A DNA stretch of 64,000 nucleotides from Monarcha castaneiventris obscurior (Eukaryota; Chordata; Aves; Passeriformes; Monarchidae), in contig JAMPIT010000566.1 of NCBI GenBank assembly GCA_026261815.1, forward strand, positions 32,389,001 to 32,453,000, given 5' to 3'. Shown piece after piece: positions 28,832 to 39,163 of this stretch; position 1 is the first letter of the stretch; each line of letters starts with the position of its first letter. The position numbers were made by a program, and so were the translations under genes. Under the pieces are notes generated by a model, which saw only the letters and a program-made list of their open reading frames with translations, made no database searches and was not told the DNA's origin.

Positions 28832-29110
28832 GAAGACGAAGTTGCTCGTGACAGCCGATTCAATTTCAGTGGCTATGGCATGGGCCACTGCCTCCAAGTC
28901 AAAGATGGCACAGCAGTCAAGGCTACACCACCCAACCCACCCCCAGCACCACCAAAGGATTCAGAGTCCATCAAAAAGAAGTTTGTTGACCGTGCAAAAA
29001 GGATTGATACAATATCCCGTGCTGCGTTCCCACTCGCCTTCCTCATTTTCAACATCTTTTACTGGATTACTTACAAAATTATACGGCATGAGGACATTCA
29101 CAAGAAATAG
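28832..29110 (+). CDS. GLRA2: Glycine receptor alpha-2, last coding exon (loop, M4, C-terminus, stop)
   Basis: This exon encodes the final 92 residues plus the TAG stop at 29108-29110. It starts [20 protein letters not shown] and continues through the alpha-2-type segment [12 protein letters not shown] proline-rich stretch ([11 protein letters not shown]) follows, then the basic [17 protein letters not shown] before M4, helix M4 ([20 protein letters not shown], about exon residues 65-84), and an eight-residue tail RHEDIHKK. The KKK cluster before M4 matches the position of the second G beta-gamma contact described in alpha-1. The acceptor is at 28830-28831 and the phase is 0. Compared with the mammalian sequence I recall, differences sit in the loop (EDEVARD and the proline run) and at one C-terminal residue (I for V), while M4 looks unchanged. 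With the 50 residues from 1988-2137 this gives the last 142 residues of a protein of about 450. Confidence 0.97.
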   Translation, partial: EDEVARDSRFNFSGYGMGHCLQVKDGTAVKATPPNPPPAPPKDSESIKKKFVDRAKRIDTISRAAFPLAFLIFNIFYWITYKIIRHEDIHKK

Positions 29111-29153
29111 GCAACTCTGGTTCTCCAGGACTTCTTAGCCAAAGTGATCCACA

Positions 29154-29161
29154 TGTAAATA
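29154..29161 (+). promoter_or_regulatory. Pumilio-type element TGTAAATA
   Basis: Exact match to the UGUANAUA consensus bound by Pumilio proteins, 44 bases after the GLRA2 stop. It overlaps the proximal AATAAA at 29158-29163. An eight-base match arises by chance fairly often; the overlap is what makes it notable. Binding is inferred only. Confidence 0.35.
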
Positions 29162-29163
29162 AA
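29158..29163 (+). terminator. Proximal poly(A) signal AATAAA
   Basis: Canonical hexamer 48 bases after the stop codon. Moderately T-rich sequence follows (gtctttctgtc at 29173 onward). It could produce a very short 3' UTR isoform; usage is unknown. Confidence 0.45.
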
Positions 29164-30332
29164 CAGTGAAATGTCTTTCTGTCATATGGACTAAGGATTT
29201 CTTCCCCACTCCCCCAGAACACTGGAGAAAAAAATTAGCAAAGAGGAAAAGAAGTGTAGAAGGAAAAGTGATTCCATGACAAAATATGTGAGACCAGTCA
29301 AGAGGCTTCCCCTATGTACTCCTAGTGTGTTCTTCCAGATTCAGCATTGATCAGACACTTATAGTTGGGGCCAAATTTTGCCCAGCTTTATCACCAAGAT
29401 ATTACCTGTCAGAAAAAAAGAGAATCAGAAAACAAACAATTCTCCTAAAACATCTATCAAGAAACTGTGGTGGCTACAGTACAGTGAGTTATAAGAGGAC
29501 CAAAATTTTTCAGGATAATGTTGCCTTTCTATTTGAAACAAGTCTACTGAGCTACATTCCATGACCATGTCTGTAGGTAGTGGTTTCACCAAGGAGTCCT
29601 TTTGTGGGTTGTAAATTATTTCTACTGATAGGGGAGAGGGAAAAAAAAAGAAAAAAAAAAAAGATTTATACTTTACTATCCTTGTGGGTGTGCATTTTAA
29701 TATTATCTTGCTTTACTAGAATTGTAATTTTGGGGTTGAACTTGTGTGTCGTGTGATTTATTTGATAGTTGACACTCCAAAACCAGTGAAACTGCCCGGT
29801 TTATTTCTGTTGGGAGACAGTGCACTTACTTAATTTTATTTCTGCTGATTTTACATGCAACTTGAGGTGCCAAACTGTATTTTACCTATTGTGCTACCCT
29901 GTACCACACTACTTAGTAAGAACTTGTTTCCTCAAAGGCGTAGCTCAGTTTAGCATTGAGTTTCTATTACCGCTCTCATTGTAGCTGCAGTCAATAGCTC
30001 TATAGGTAAACACAACTTGTTTACAGACCTCTAATTTATATCTTTACTCAAAGTGGCTATCATTTTAAATATCATTAATTAACCTAAGAATTTTAAAACT
30101 GTACTGTGATTTTCAGAACCTGTTACCTTTTGGTGCCGGATCTGCGTTATTCAAATCCTTGCTACATGTTTTAAAGTAGAAAATTTAAAAAAGTTTTAAA
30201 AAAAAAGAAGAAAAAAAGATGGTATTTTTGCTTACATGGAAGAAGACAACCTGTAACATAAGATGAGTAAAACATTAAAATTTTACACTTGCTGTAAAAG
30301 GGTTTATTAAAAAAAGGTATTTGTTCAATTTC

Positions 30333-30338
30333 AATAAA
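30333..30338 (+). terminator. Distal poly(A) signal AATAAA
   Basis: Canonical hexamer in ttcaataaagct, followed by a U-rich downstream element at 30361-30380. The related variant ATTAAA lies at 30274-30279. This is my preferred end of the GLRA2 transcript. Confidence 0.65.
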
Positions 30339-30380
30339 GCTAAATGTGGTACTAACATTTCTTCACTTTTTTCTTCATTT

Positions 30381-30399
30381 GCAGCAGCAGCAGCAGCAG
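30381..30399. repeat. Short CAG repeat
   Basis: Six CAG units in a row, starting about 43 bases after the distal GLRA2 poly(A) signal, probably just beyond the cleavage site. The preceding ttttttcttcatttgcag resembles a 3' splice site, but no coding exon follows that I can recognise. Confidence 0.9.
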
Positions 30400-33300
30400 G
30401 GCTGTTCGTGCCAGAGCCCAGCTTTTCCACTGCTCTGTCAGCAGAAAGAGGGTGAAAAGCAGCCTTCTGCTGACCTGACTTAGCACGCCAAATTTTGCTA
30501 TCTATTCTGCAGCAAAGGGACTATTGCAGCCCCTGGGAGTACGTCAAAACTGTGTCAGAAGTGTGGCTAGGATATGATGGGAGCATTTGTAGAACATTTG
30601 TATGTGCTGAGCCAGGCCTGGGGGAGGAGGCACACTGCTCCCCTCTCACAGCATCCCTGCACAGCAAGAAACACAACCCAGCTTCACATGTGCTATGCCT
30701 GTCTTGAGGGTACCCTGAACTTTCTCCTGACTTTCTTACAGCTTCACCACTTTGGTGATCTGAAGGAGATGCTGAGCTGGCCGATGCCAGCTGCCTCTTG
30801 TAGACATGGGAATGACCAATAGTTTAAAAGCAAATTAAAAACTGCATTCAGTTTTCTGCCCTTCCCTTGTGGGGCTCAAATACACACCCTGTAGCTGCCC
30901 AGTAAAGACATTTTTTTCCCACTGTCCTAATGAGCTGTGGTACTGAGACGTACTGAACCTTCAGCACCTCTCACTCTGCTTCCAGTCCTGAGCCAGCTTC
31001 TGCTGAGAGGATACAGGTTCCACAGCCTGTCTGAGCCTGTACTTGGGTGTCTGTGTCTGTGTTCCCATCTCTCTCCTCATGGCTGCCTGTAACTACCAGG
31101 CTTTGTTCCTCCCCAGGAGAGGGGGAGGAATCTAGAGATCATGACAGCTCTGATTCCTGAACAAAAAATTAATGGCAAAAAGCCAGTCATGCATTTTATT
31201 TTCCCATGCCCTCCTCAGCTCTGTAGCCTCTTCTGTTGCTTACAGTTCTGATGGAACTGGCAATATCACCTGCATCTCATTGAGACCGTGAATCCAGATG
31301 TGACTGCCCCAGGAAGGGGAACCAGTGAGAACTCAAAACAACTGTCCAAACTATTCTGCTTTGAAAAACAAGCTTCTGATACAAATTCAAGTATCATAAT
31401 ATTTGCGATTTTTATAGGATCAGATTTGCTTTTATTAATTTTTAAAGTGGAACAGTATTTGATTTTGGATAATGTAGTAGAGGAAAACCCCAGCACAATC
31501 CTAGCACCATGAACTGAGGCACAGTGAGGACACTCAGCTGTAAACCATGTTTGTATGGGAAGTTAGGACCCTTCACTGGTATGTAAACATTCAGAGCTCA
31601 CTTTTACTAACCCCTTGTTCCAAAAACTCTGCTTCAAATGAAGGTGTAATGCCAGGATTAATACTAATCCTCAGTGCCCAGATGTGTTGCTAATGAATGT
31701 CAGAGCTCACAGCTGCCCCAAATGACTGCAGACCACTGCAATAGGAATGCAAACCTACTCTCAGCTCTTGGATATCTTTGTGTCCCTTTCTGTGGTGAAG
31801 CTCATGTTCCTCAAGCATTCACACCACAAATTCAACTGCACTCTTTGCAGTGCTTGACTATTAGCATTTACTAAATGGTTTGCTAAAATGTCTTGCTCAT
31901 CAGAATTGAGGTTTGCTGACAGTATTCATGGGATGATTGCTCTGATGTTGCCTTCTGTATAAACTTTGGTCCAGTCATCAGAATAATCTGTGCACAAAAT
32001 TTGAATAGATCTATCTCTCATTTGAAGGCAGAATTTATGGCTACATGGCAATTAGTCATGAATATTGAAATTATCTAGCTAAATTTTGGAAACAAAAAAT
32101 GCATGCAAATGGACAAGGTCCACCAAGCATGGCAATTAGGAATGGCCACATGATCCAGAAAAGTGATCCATTCTGGCTAGTGGCCTGTGAACCCTCTGAC
32201 AGAGATGATTTGATACTGGCCATCCATTTAAGAACCTTCTCTCAAAGAACATGGCTGTCACCAGAAACCGGTTGAGAAACTGCCTGCAGATAAAACATCA
32301 AATAACAAGGATAGCAGGACTTACAGAAGGACACAGCTTTCCTAAACAAATTCTTAGTAGGGTTAACAGAGAAAAAAGACTCAAAAAATTATCATCTTGC
32401 TCTCAAGGAAGCAGCAGAATTAAATAGTGAAGCAGTTTCATTTCAAGAAATCACTGCAAGAGAAAAAAGAATGGCTTAGAAAATAACTCCAGACAAATAG
32501 GCTTTGTGAAACAGGAGACACAGCAGGGTGGTAGGAAAGAGACCTGGGATTAATTCTGAAGAGCTTCCACACATATTGGAAAGCCTGCATGCTACAATTC
32601 TAGCTGGTAAAATAAAATTAAGCCCTAGGGCATTTAAACTACTTGCATTTAGCTACAAAACAATTATGATGACTTCTAATTTACCAAGAAATCTTAAAAA
32701 ACTTTAAGCACATCTTAAAAGGATGCAACATCAAGTCAGGTCATTGGTTGTTACAGGCTGGACCAGAGTGGTTCAGTACTCAAGGGGAAATGTTTAGCCA
32801 TTTTTCACCAGATAGATGCTGTCAGGTGCTGTGATAACACCTAATTGATAAAAGAGATCTTTAAAAAAACCCTTATTACATTAGGAGGAAAGTGAAAAAT
32901 AAAAAAAGGTGCAATATGAAATGAGAGATCTCTCTTTGTTACTCTTTCCTGGTTTTTTTCTCTCCATATTTCTTTGGGTGGCAGAGCCATCACTTGTGAT
33001 GTGCTGAATCAAGGGTGGTGTAGCAATAGAGGCTTTTGGAGTATCCAATATCAGGTATCAGCAATTCATAACTGCAGGAGGACAACTCCAGGATATGCAA
33101 TGACTCTGGGGTCAGATTTTTTCATGTGCTACAGAGGTGAGGAGTAGGAGTGAACCTCATCCACAGACACAGATTTTCTCACTTTGATTCCTTTTTTTTC
33201 CCAGCATGAGGTGTTGAAAGCAATAGGAAAACTGATGGAAAAATTATTTTTGTCTAGTGCGGGCTGAACTGCTACAGCTCTTCATCTTTATGCAAACCTG

Positions 33301-36300
33301 CCTGACATTGCTGGCACAGGAGCTGCTGCCCAAACATGAGGGACCAGCCAAAACTTACAGCCGTTTGTAGCTGATGTTACTGAAATTATTGTGAAGGAAT
33401 CTGAACTAGTCTTTGAGATTACAGTCATGGGCATTTCGTGGGAAGGGCTTTCATTGGGCTGAATTGGTGTGTGCCTCAGCAACAGGATTCTGCATCTGCA
33501 CCTGTAAGTTGCATTTTGTGAACTTATTCAAAAGATCTGACTCAGTCCAACAGTGGCATTTCTGTATTTGGAAACATATTTCTAAATACATGAAGAAATA
33601 TATTTAATGTGTGGCTGTAAAGACCATATGCACAGCTTTCGAATTAATTTAAAACTAGAAAACAGCAACAAACAAAGAAACAAAATCTTTGTACGAAGAT
33701 GAGCTTTGTATTACACAAAGTAGTATGAAAATAATTTTATTTAATATATTCATTTTCATTATCTATAATGTAGTATCTGTGGAAAATTCTCTTCTGCCAG
33801 ACTTTGAAAGTAATTTATTCTAATGGTTTTTGACATAGAATTTGTGTCTTACAATGTTTTGGAAAACTAGAAAACCAAAATCAAGGCTGCCTAGAGAAAC
33901 TTCTGCCTGGGAAAATACTCTAAGCAAGAACATGTTTTGTCCATAAATGCCCCTCACAGATTTTACATTAAAAATTAATCTTCTCTAGTTTAACAGGAAG
34001 ATAAAAAGAAGATATTTTTGCCATTTGAAGATACATTTCCTAATTTTGCAAGGCAATTGTGAAATATCATCACATTTAGGGCTTAGCTGCAGAACAAGAG
34101 AAGCTTCACCAGTTCCAGACAAACTCATCCATTCAATTTACTCCCAAATCCAATGCAGTGCTTACTGAAAGCAGAAGGGAAAAAAAAAAAAAAATCTTCA
34201 ATAGCTTCTAGATCAGTTCCTAATAAAGGATCGGTTTCCAACACTAAGCACTAGAAATAATCTGAGAGGGAAAATACTTAGAGTGGATTAGCTCTCTTCC
34301 TCTCAGGAGGAATAGAAACTTGAGTCAAAATAAGCATCTCAGATAATAATTAGGAAAACTGACTCTGTGAAATAAATACACTGAAATGAACATGCTAAAT
34401 AATTATCTTTGCTATGGAGAAGTGCTGTTGAGGCAATGTTAGGAAGAAAGTAATGAATCCCGATCTCATTTTATTTCTGCTAAGAATGGGTTTTTACTGG
34501 GCCAAATTATATAATATCCTCTCTAGTCATCTGAACAGCTGTACAACTGATTCAAAACCAGGTCCTTCAGATTATCACAAGGCTTGAATCTGACATCCAG
34601 CAGAGTGGGTTCCTGTTGTGAAGATGGTGGACAATGGGTGCCATGCCAGGAAGATGGCAGCTGGTAACATCCTTCCTCTTTCCACAGGAAAAACAGCAAG
34701 ATCCCTCAGAGTTCACACAGGCAGTATATTCCATGGCAGTGGTTAATGAAAATGCTTTAGACAGAGCAGTTAAAGGACTCACAGATTTCCACCTTACCAT
34801 TGCTTTGGCACGAATCTGTTTTCCCACAGGTGATGAAGAGTGCTACATCACAGGGTCAGGCCTGTGGCTGGACATGTTTGGAAATCACATATTTACCACC
34901 TGGCTTCTGGGCAATACCTTCCCTGTTTTCCCTTTAATACCAAAAGAGGAAAGAGCTATGCCAGTGAAGGAAACATTAAGTAAATTCAGTGCATTACTGG
35001 TATTTGCATCAGTGCTAAAAACCTTGTGTGAGGATGTGTCCTAGCAGCAGCCAGGACATTGCCTGTTTTTCCCTGACCCAGAAGAATGCAGGGAGGGATC
35101 TGAGAGGCACAAGGGCTGGTGCAGGAACAAAGGGAGCTCAAGGGACTGGCAGTGGGGAGGTGTGGGCATGAGACAATCAACACAGACACCTTCTTGGGCT
35201 GCTCTGCGAGCCTGGACTGAGGCAGGAGCCAACTGTGCTCAACAGTGTCCTCTGGGCAGGACCAGCCAAGGGAAACAAGGAAAGGGGACTCCCAGGGCTG
35301 GGAAGTGGCCCAGTAACAGCCAAGAGCAGCCTCCCAGATCAGACTAACAGGAAGGGAGAAAACTCATCAGAGATGAGTCAAGTCTAAAATATGTATTTAC
35401 AGAATATCTTCTATCTCACCTGCTGAGTGCAACCCCATTATAAAAATCCAAATTGCACGGCAAAAGACTTGATTGGGCACCATGCTCCAAACAGGAAATC
35501 ATATTGTTGCATGTGGAGCCAGAGAGAGTCTTTGGCAGGGTTTTCCAATGAGAAAATGAGAGCACTAATCACTTAATTTACACTGGAGACACTACCTCCA
35601 CCTCCCTCTGCATCTCAGACAGAGATGTTATGAAAAGGCATGAGAGTCTGGCAGTGAAGAAACTGCCAATGTGTGGTTAAAGCTTTCCTCTTAGCCATGG
35701 CTTGGAGTTCAAAGTGGATGCATGTATGGCTTCACTGGGGGGAGACCAAGGGCAACAGCATAGACAAATGTCTGTGATGAGCTAATTAACCTTTAGAAAA
35801 GGAGGGCGAGCACATTTTTCCTGTAATAAGCTAATGAACTCTATCCTCCGGGACAGATGAGGGACATAATCAATGAGGCTCCTAAAGGGGGTTTGCCAAA
35901 GATGCTCTTCAGAGGAGGGGTGAAGAGCAGGGCTGTTACTGAGTTATTAGCTTAAAAAACAAGCTGAAAGAGTTGCCTGCTGCAGGAAAATTGGGTTCCC
36001 CTTCCACACGTGTTACATTACATATAAAAGGGCTCTGGAAGCATATTTTCTGCTTGGAGGAATATCACAGTTTTCCGCTAATCCATGGAAGAAGCAAAGC
36101 TAAAGAAAGAAAAAGTATCTTTTTCTCGACAATTTTTCCTTATAGTAGCTCAAGTCAAAACCCAGAGAAACTTTCATGCTGGCCTTCAATGTAAGCCAAG
36201 CTGTTACAGGTTGATGGTGAAAGTTTCAATATGGGCAGGGTCTCAGCCTACATCTTATCTGTCTGCTGTTGTGGCACTTTTACTTCTCACTTTGGAGCCC

Positions 36301-36920
36301 GGTGACTTTGTTTTCTTGAATTAACACAATGAGAGATTTCATCACTGACCCTTCTGGTGCTGCAAGTGCAGTAAGTGAGGTCAAAAATAAAGAATTTGCT
36401 AAAGAACATTCAGAATTTCAATGAAATTTTCCTCTCATCAGAATCTGTGTGTATAATAGTCTTTCAAAGGCCTTTTCAAAAGGAAACTGGCAGAGGCTAA
36501 AGAACATTTTAATGTTTCCTTTGATTTATTAACACTAGCTCAGTTTTTAATTCGAAGAAAAGAAGTGCTCCATTAATACCCACAGTAACATTTCACATTA
36601 AACATCCTAAATGTGACCTAATCCATTTTTAAAGGAACTAATTCCCATGCATTGGTTGACTTATTCCAGGCATCACCAAGGCTGAAAACATGCAGCCTGT
36701 TCCTGACATGCAGCAAGGTTTCCTTGAACAGCTGCACTGTTATTCTATCTGTAGTTTTCTGTAACAATATCAGTGGGCAAAGCTTGTTTTATGGCACTAA
36801 GGAAACAAAGGAGGATATTTTAGCATAAAGGAAATGTGCATATTTGCTGCTATAATAGCAGAGAGAATTTCACTGGAAATTGCTAGTTTCTGGCAGTTGA
36901 AAAGCTTGTATTGCATTTGT

Positions 36921-36961
36921 GCACACACATAAAGACACACACACATGCACACACACACACC
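36921..36961. repeat. Interrupted CA repeat
   Basis: CA-rich microsatellite of about 40 bases broken by taaag and tg interruptions, in intergenic sequence. Confidence 0.9.
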
Positions 36962-38045
36962 TTTCACTTTGCTTCCCTTAGTCTTATTACAGTATTTCTT
37001 TGGCTGGTATCCCTGAAAATTTCATCTGCTGCACAGTGCTAGCTAGTGTTGTAGCACAGATAAGTATCTACCTTCTTTTTCTCTGACCTAGATGTGGAAA
37101 AGGTCCAAAAGTTATCTTTAGCCTGATTAATCTAAGTCTGATCTGCTAATATGCTGCCATGGATTAAATATATACATGTCATCTGAAATAGCTGAGGCAC
37201 AGCTCAGACATCCTGTAAATGGCAGCACTGGGATGTATCTGCAGTGGGTTTTGCTAAGCAGGCACTCTGCCTAGTGCTCTCTGATAAGGTTTCTGGGTCA
37301 CATCTGAAGACTTCAGCAGAAAATGTGACTGTGTTTAGTACTGATGGACATCTTTTCTGCAACTTAAAATTCAAGCTGATCTTAAATCATGAGGGAAACA
37401 GACTAAAAAGGGAGAACTCTTTAACGTCTGCCCCTGTGTGGTGTTGCCACAAGAGCCTCAACAATGCAGAAGGATACCATAAGCCCCTTTTGCATCTGGG
37501 GAGGGTCTCCATGGCACTGGTGCCTGGGGAAGGAATCCCAACCTCACAGCCATCCCACAGGGCATAGAGGGGCTGCCTTGCAGCAACAGACAGGTCAGGG
37601 GACATCCAGACTACACTGTCAGCAATGTTCATCCTTGCAGCAGCCCGAAAGGAGGCTACTTTACAAGTAGTTTGTTCTCCTCACCACAGCTTGATCAAAC
37701 TGTCTTTTCAAGGTTGCCTAAGCCCTAATGTTCACACTTCTGTCTTCAAGCTGTGGTTAGGTGACCATATGGTTACATATTGGTGGCTTTTGCAACTGCC
37801 TCATGTACATCTCACCTCTGGCCACTCCCTGGGGCATTTTCTAGCTGCCCTCCCATTTTCACTAGCTATTCTCACTTCAGGCTGGACAGAAGTGAGCCAG
37901 GTCCTCTGTAAAGCAAGAAAGATGGAGAAAAAACCTACCTGCCAACACCAAACTACCCAGAGAGCTGCTCCCGATCTCAGCCACACAGGTTGGGAGGTTC
38001 CCTATGAGCTGATGATAGGGCAAGAGGGTGCAGCATTGAGTGTGG

Positions 38046-38065
38046 AAAAAAAAAAAAAAAAAAAA
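38046..38065. repeat. A20 homopolymer
   Basis: Twenty consecutive A. There is no AATAAA in the 35 bases before it, and upstream sequence resembles no gene I know, so there is no firm support for a processed pseudogene. Confidence 0.85.
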
Positions 38066-38578
38066 GTGTAATTGGAAAGCAAAGGGGAGCAGGTTCAAGA
38101 AACACCTCAGAAAGATCAGAGACTTCAAGAAAATGCTAACAGCACAAGGAGAACTGAAAACAGAGAGAAAGAGTCCTCTTGCCCATTTCAATGGTGATAT
38201 GAGTAAGACAAGCAGATCTCCACCAAGGATGTTGTCACCAATTGCTGTTTTTAATTAAAACTGCCTGGCAGATCCCCAGTATCAGCTACTCACTCAGAGG
38301 AGCTTTTCTATTATTAGGACAGTCTGCTGGGACAATGGCCAAGGTTTGTATTATCTCCATTACCAGCTAGCTTTGATGGGCACTGGAGAGCATCTATGAT
38401 TTTTGGAAGTATAACTGCATTCTTTGGACACTACTCCAATGTTCCTGTGTTTCAAGAAGGTCAGCATTGGTCCTTCAAAGGAAAAATTAAAATCCTAGGC
38501 TGAAATAATGAGAAATCAAAGTGTGAATGACCTTAATAAACTTCAAAATCTACTTTGGCCTCAGAGGGACTGGCTGAG

Positions 38579-38584
38579 GATGTC
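38579..38584. repeat. Target site duplication, left copy (gatgtc)
   Basis: Matches gatgta at 39158-39163 in five of six bases, directly abutting the two ends of the LTR. Confidence 0.65.
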
Positions 38585-38778
38585 TGTCGCCTGGCTGTCC
38601 CAGCTGCCCTCAGCGTAGGACGCCGGCCCGAGAACCCTGGGCGCCTCAGCAGGCTTCGGTGCCGTGGGTCAGGCGGGGCTGGTTCCCGCAGACAGGGGCG
38701 GCTCCTCACGAGGAGAGGCAAGGCGCGATAAAGGCGAGGAGGCAAAGGGCTGCGAGAGGGGGTGTCCCCGTGAACTCC

Positions 38779-38784
38779 TTTATT
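38779..38784 (-). terminator. LTR poly(A) signal AATAAA
   Basis: Canonical hexamer on the - strand, about 75 bases past the TATA-like box, as expected for the R region of a retroviral LTR. Confidence 0.65.
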
Positions 38785-38852
38785 GTAGGGTAAGGGTCAG
38801 GCTCCGAGGAGAAGTCCAGGGGAGATCCCGAGTGGGGAACGGGGTGCACAGC

Positions 38853-38861
38853 CTCATAAAG
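38853..38861 (-). promoter_or_regulatory. LTR TATA-like box
   Basis: TTTATGAGG on the - strand, about 35 bases downstream (in LTR sense) of an inverted CCAAT box at 38896-38900. This predicts transcription starting near 38828 towards lower coordinates. The TATA match is imperfect. Confidence 0.45.
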
Positions 38862-39157
38862 GGGGGCAAACATGGGAGGGGCGCCGGATAGCAAACCAAT
38901 AGAACATCAGACAAAGGGGGGAGACAAGAACAGAGAACAAATCGAAAAACAGGGGGGGGTCTACAGAACACATCAATCATGGGTTAGCCAACCACACGAC
39001 GCCTTTTGGAGAACCTTCCAGATGAAGGGGCTGACACTAGACTTCTGTGCCGCCCACAGAACCCTCCTCCCAGGAGGAGTCTTCCTCCCCAGAGGCGGGG
39101 TCGGAGACGGTGTCAGAGTGACAGACAGCTGCCACATTTGGAGCCTGTCCCTCTACA

Positions 39158-39163
39158 GATGTA
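39158..39163. repeat. Target site duplication, right copy (gatgta)
   Basis: Partner of 38579-38584. The single mismatch is at the last base. Confidence 0.65.

Larger units (their letters stand above)
29111..30360 (+). other. GLRA2: GLRA2 3' untranslated region (end inferred)
   Basis: Non-coding sequence from the stop codon to the most convincing poly(A) site. AATAAA at 30333-30338 is followed within about 25-50 bases by a U-rich stretch (cttcacttttttcttc), typical of a cleavage region, which places the end near 30355-30360. An earlier AATAAA at 29158-29163 would give a 3' UTR of only about 70 bases. The region is AT-rich with A-runs at 29641-29662 and 30197-30218. The exact cleavage site cannot be read from sequence alone. 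Confidence 0.7.
30361..38584. other. Intergenic region downstream of GLRA2
   Basis: No exon of a known gene was recognised on either strand. In mammals FANCB follows GLRA2 on the opposite strand, but none of the minus-strand ORFs here or further on resembles it. The stretch holds a short GCA/CAG repeat, a CA repeat and an A20 run, which are listed separately. All ORFs are short and look like chance. 35040-35345 is a somewhat GC-richer patch without recognisable content. Confidence 0.7.
38585..39157 (-). mobile_element. Solo LTR of an endogenous retrovirus
   Basis: A 573-bp GC- and CpG-rich block, sharply different from its AT-rich flanks. Read on the - strand it begins TGTAGAGGGACAGG and ends GGCGACA, the TG...CA ends of a retroviral LTR. 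The sequences just outside are gatgtc (38579-38584) and gatgta (39158-39163), a 6-bp target duplication with one mismatch; 6 bp is usual for ERVK (class II, alpharetrovirus/betaretrovirus-like) elements. In LTR sense the order is an inverted CCAAT (38896-38900), a TATA-like TTTATGAGG (38853-38861), and AATAAA (38779-38784) followed by about 190 bases of GC-rich R/U5. No gag, pol or env remains on either side, so this is a solo LTR left by recombination between two LTRs. The family name is not known to me, and the class is inferred from duplication length and layout. Confidence 0.82.

Noticed and set aside
28803..29138. 111-codon and 60-codon ORFs overlapping the last GLRA2 exon in other frames
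   Set aside because: They are shadows of the true reading frame, which matches glycine receptor alpha-2 along its full length.
37625..38071. A20 run preceded by a 148-codon ORF, considered as a processed pseudogene
   Set aside because: No poly(A) signal before the A-run, no target duplication noticed and no recognisable parent protein.
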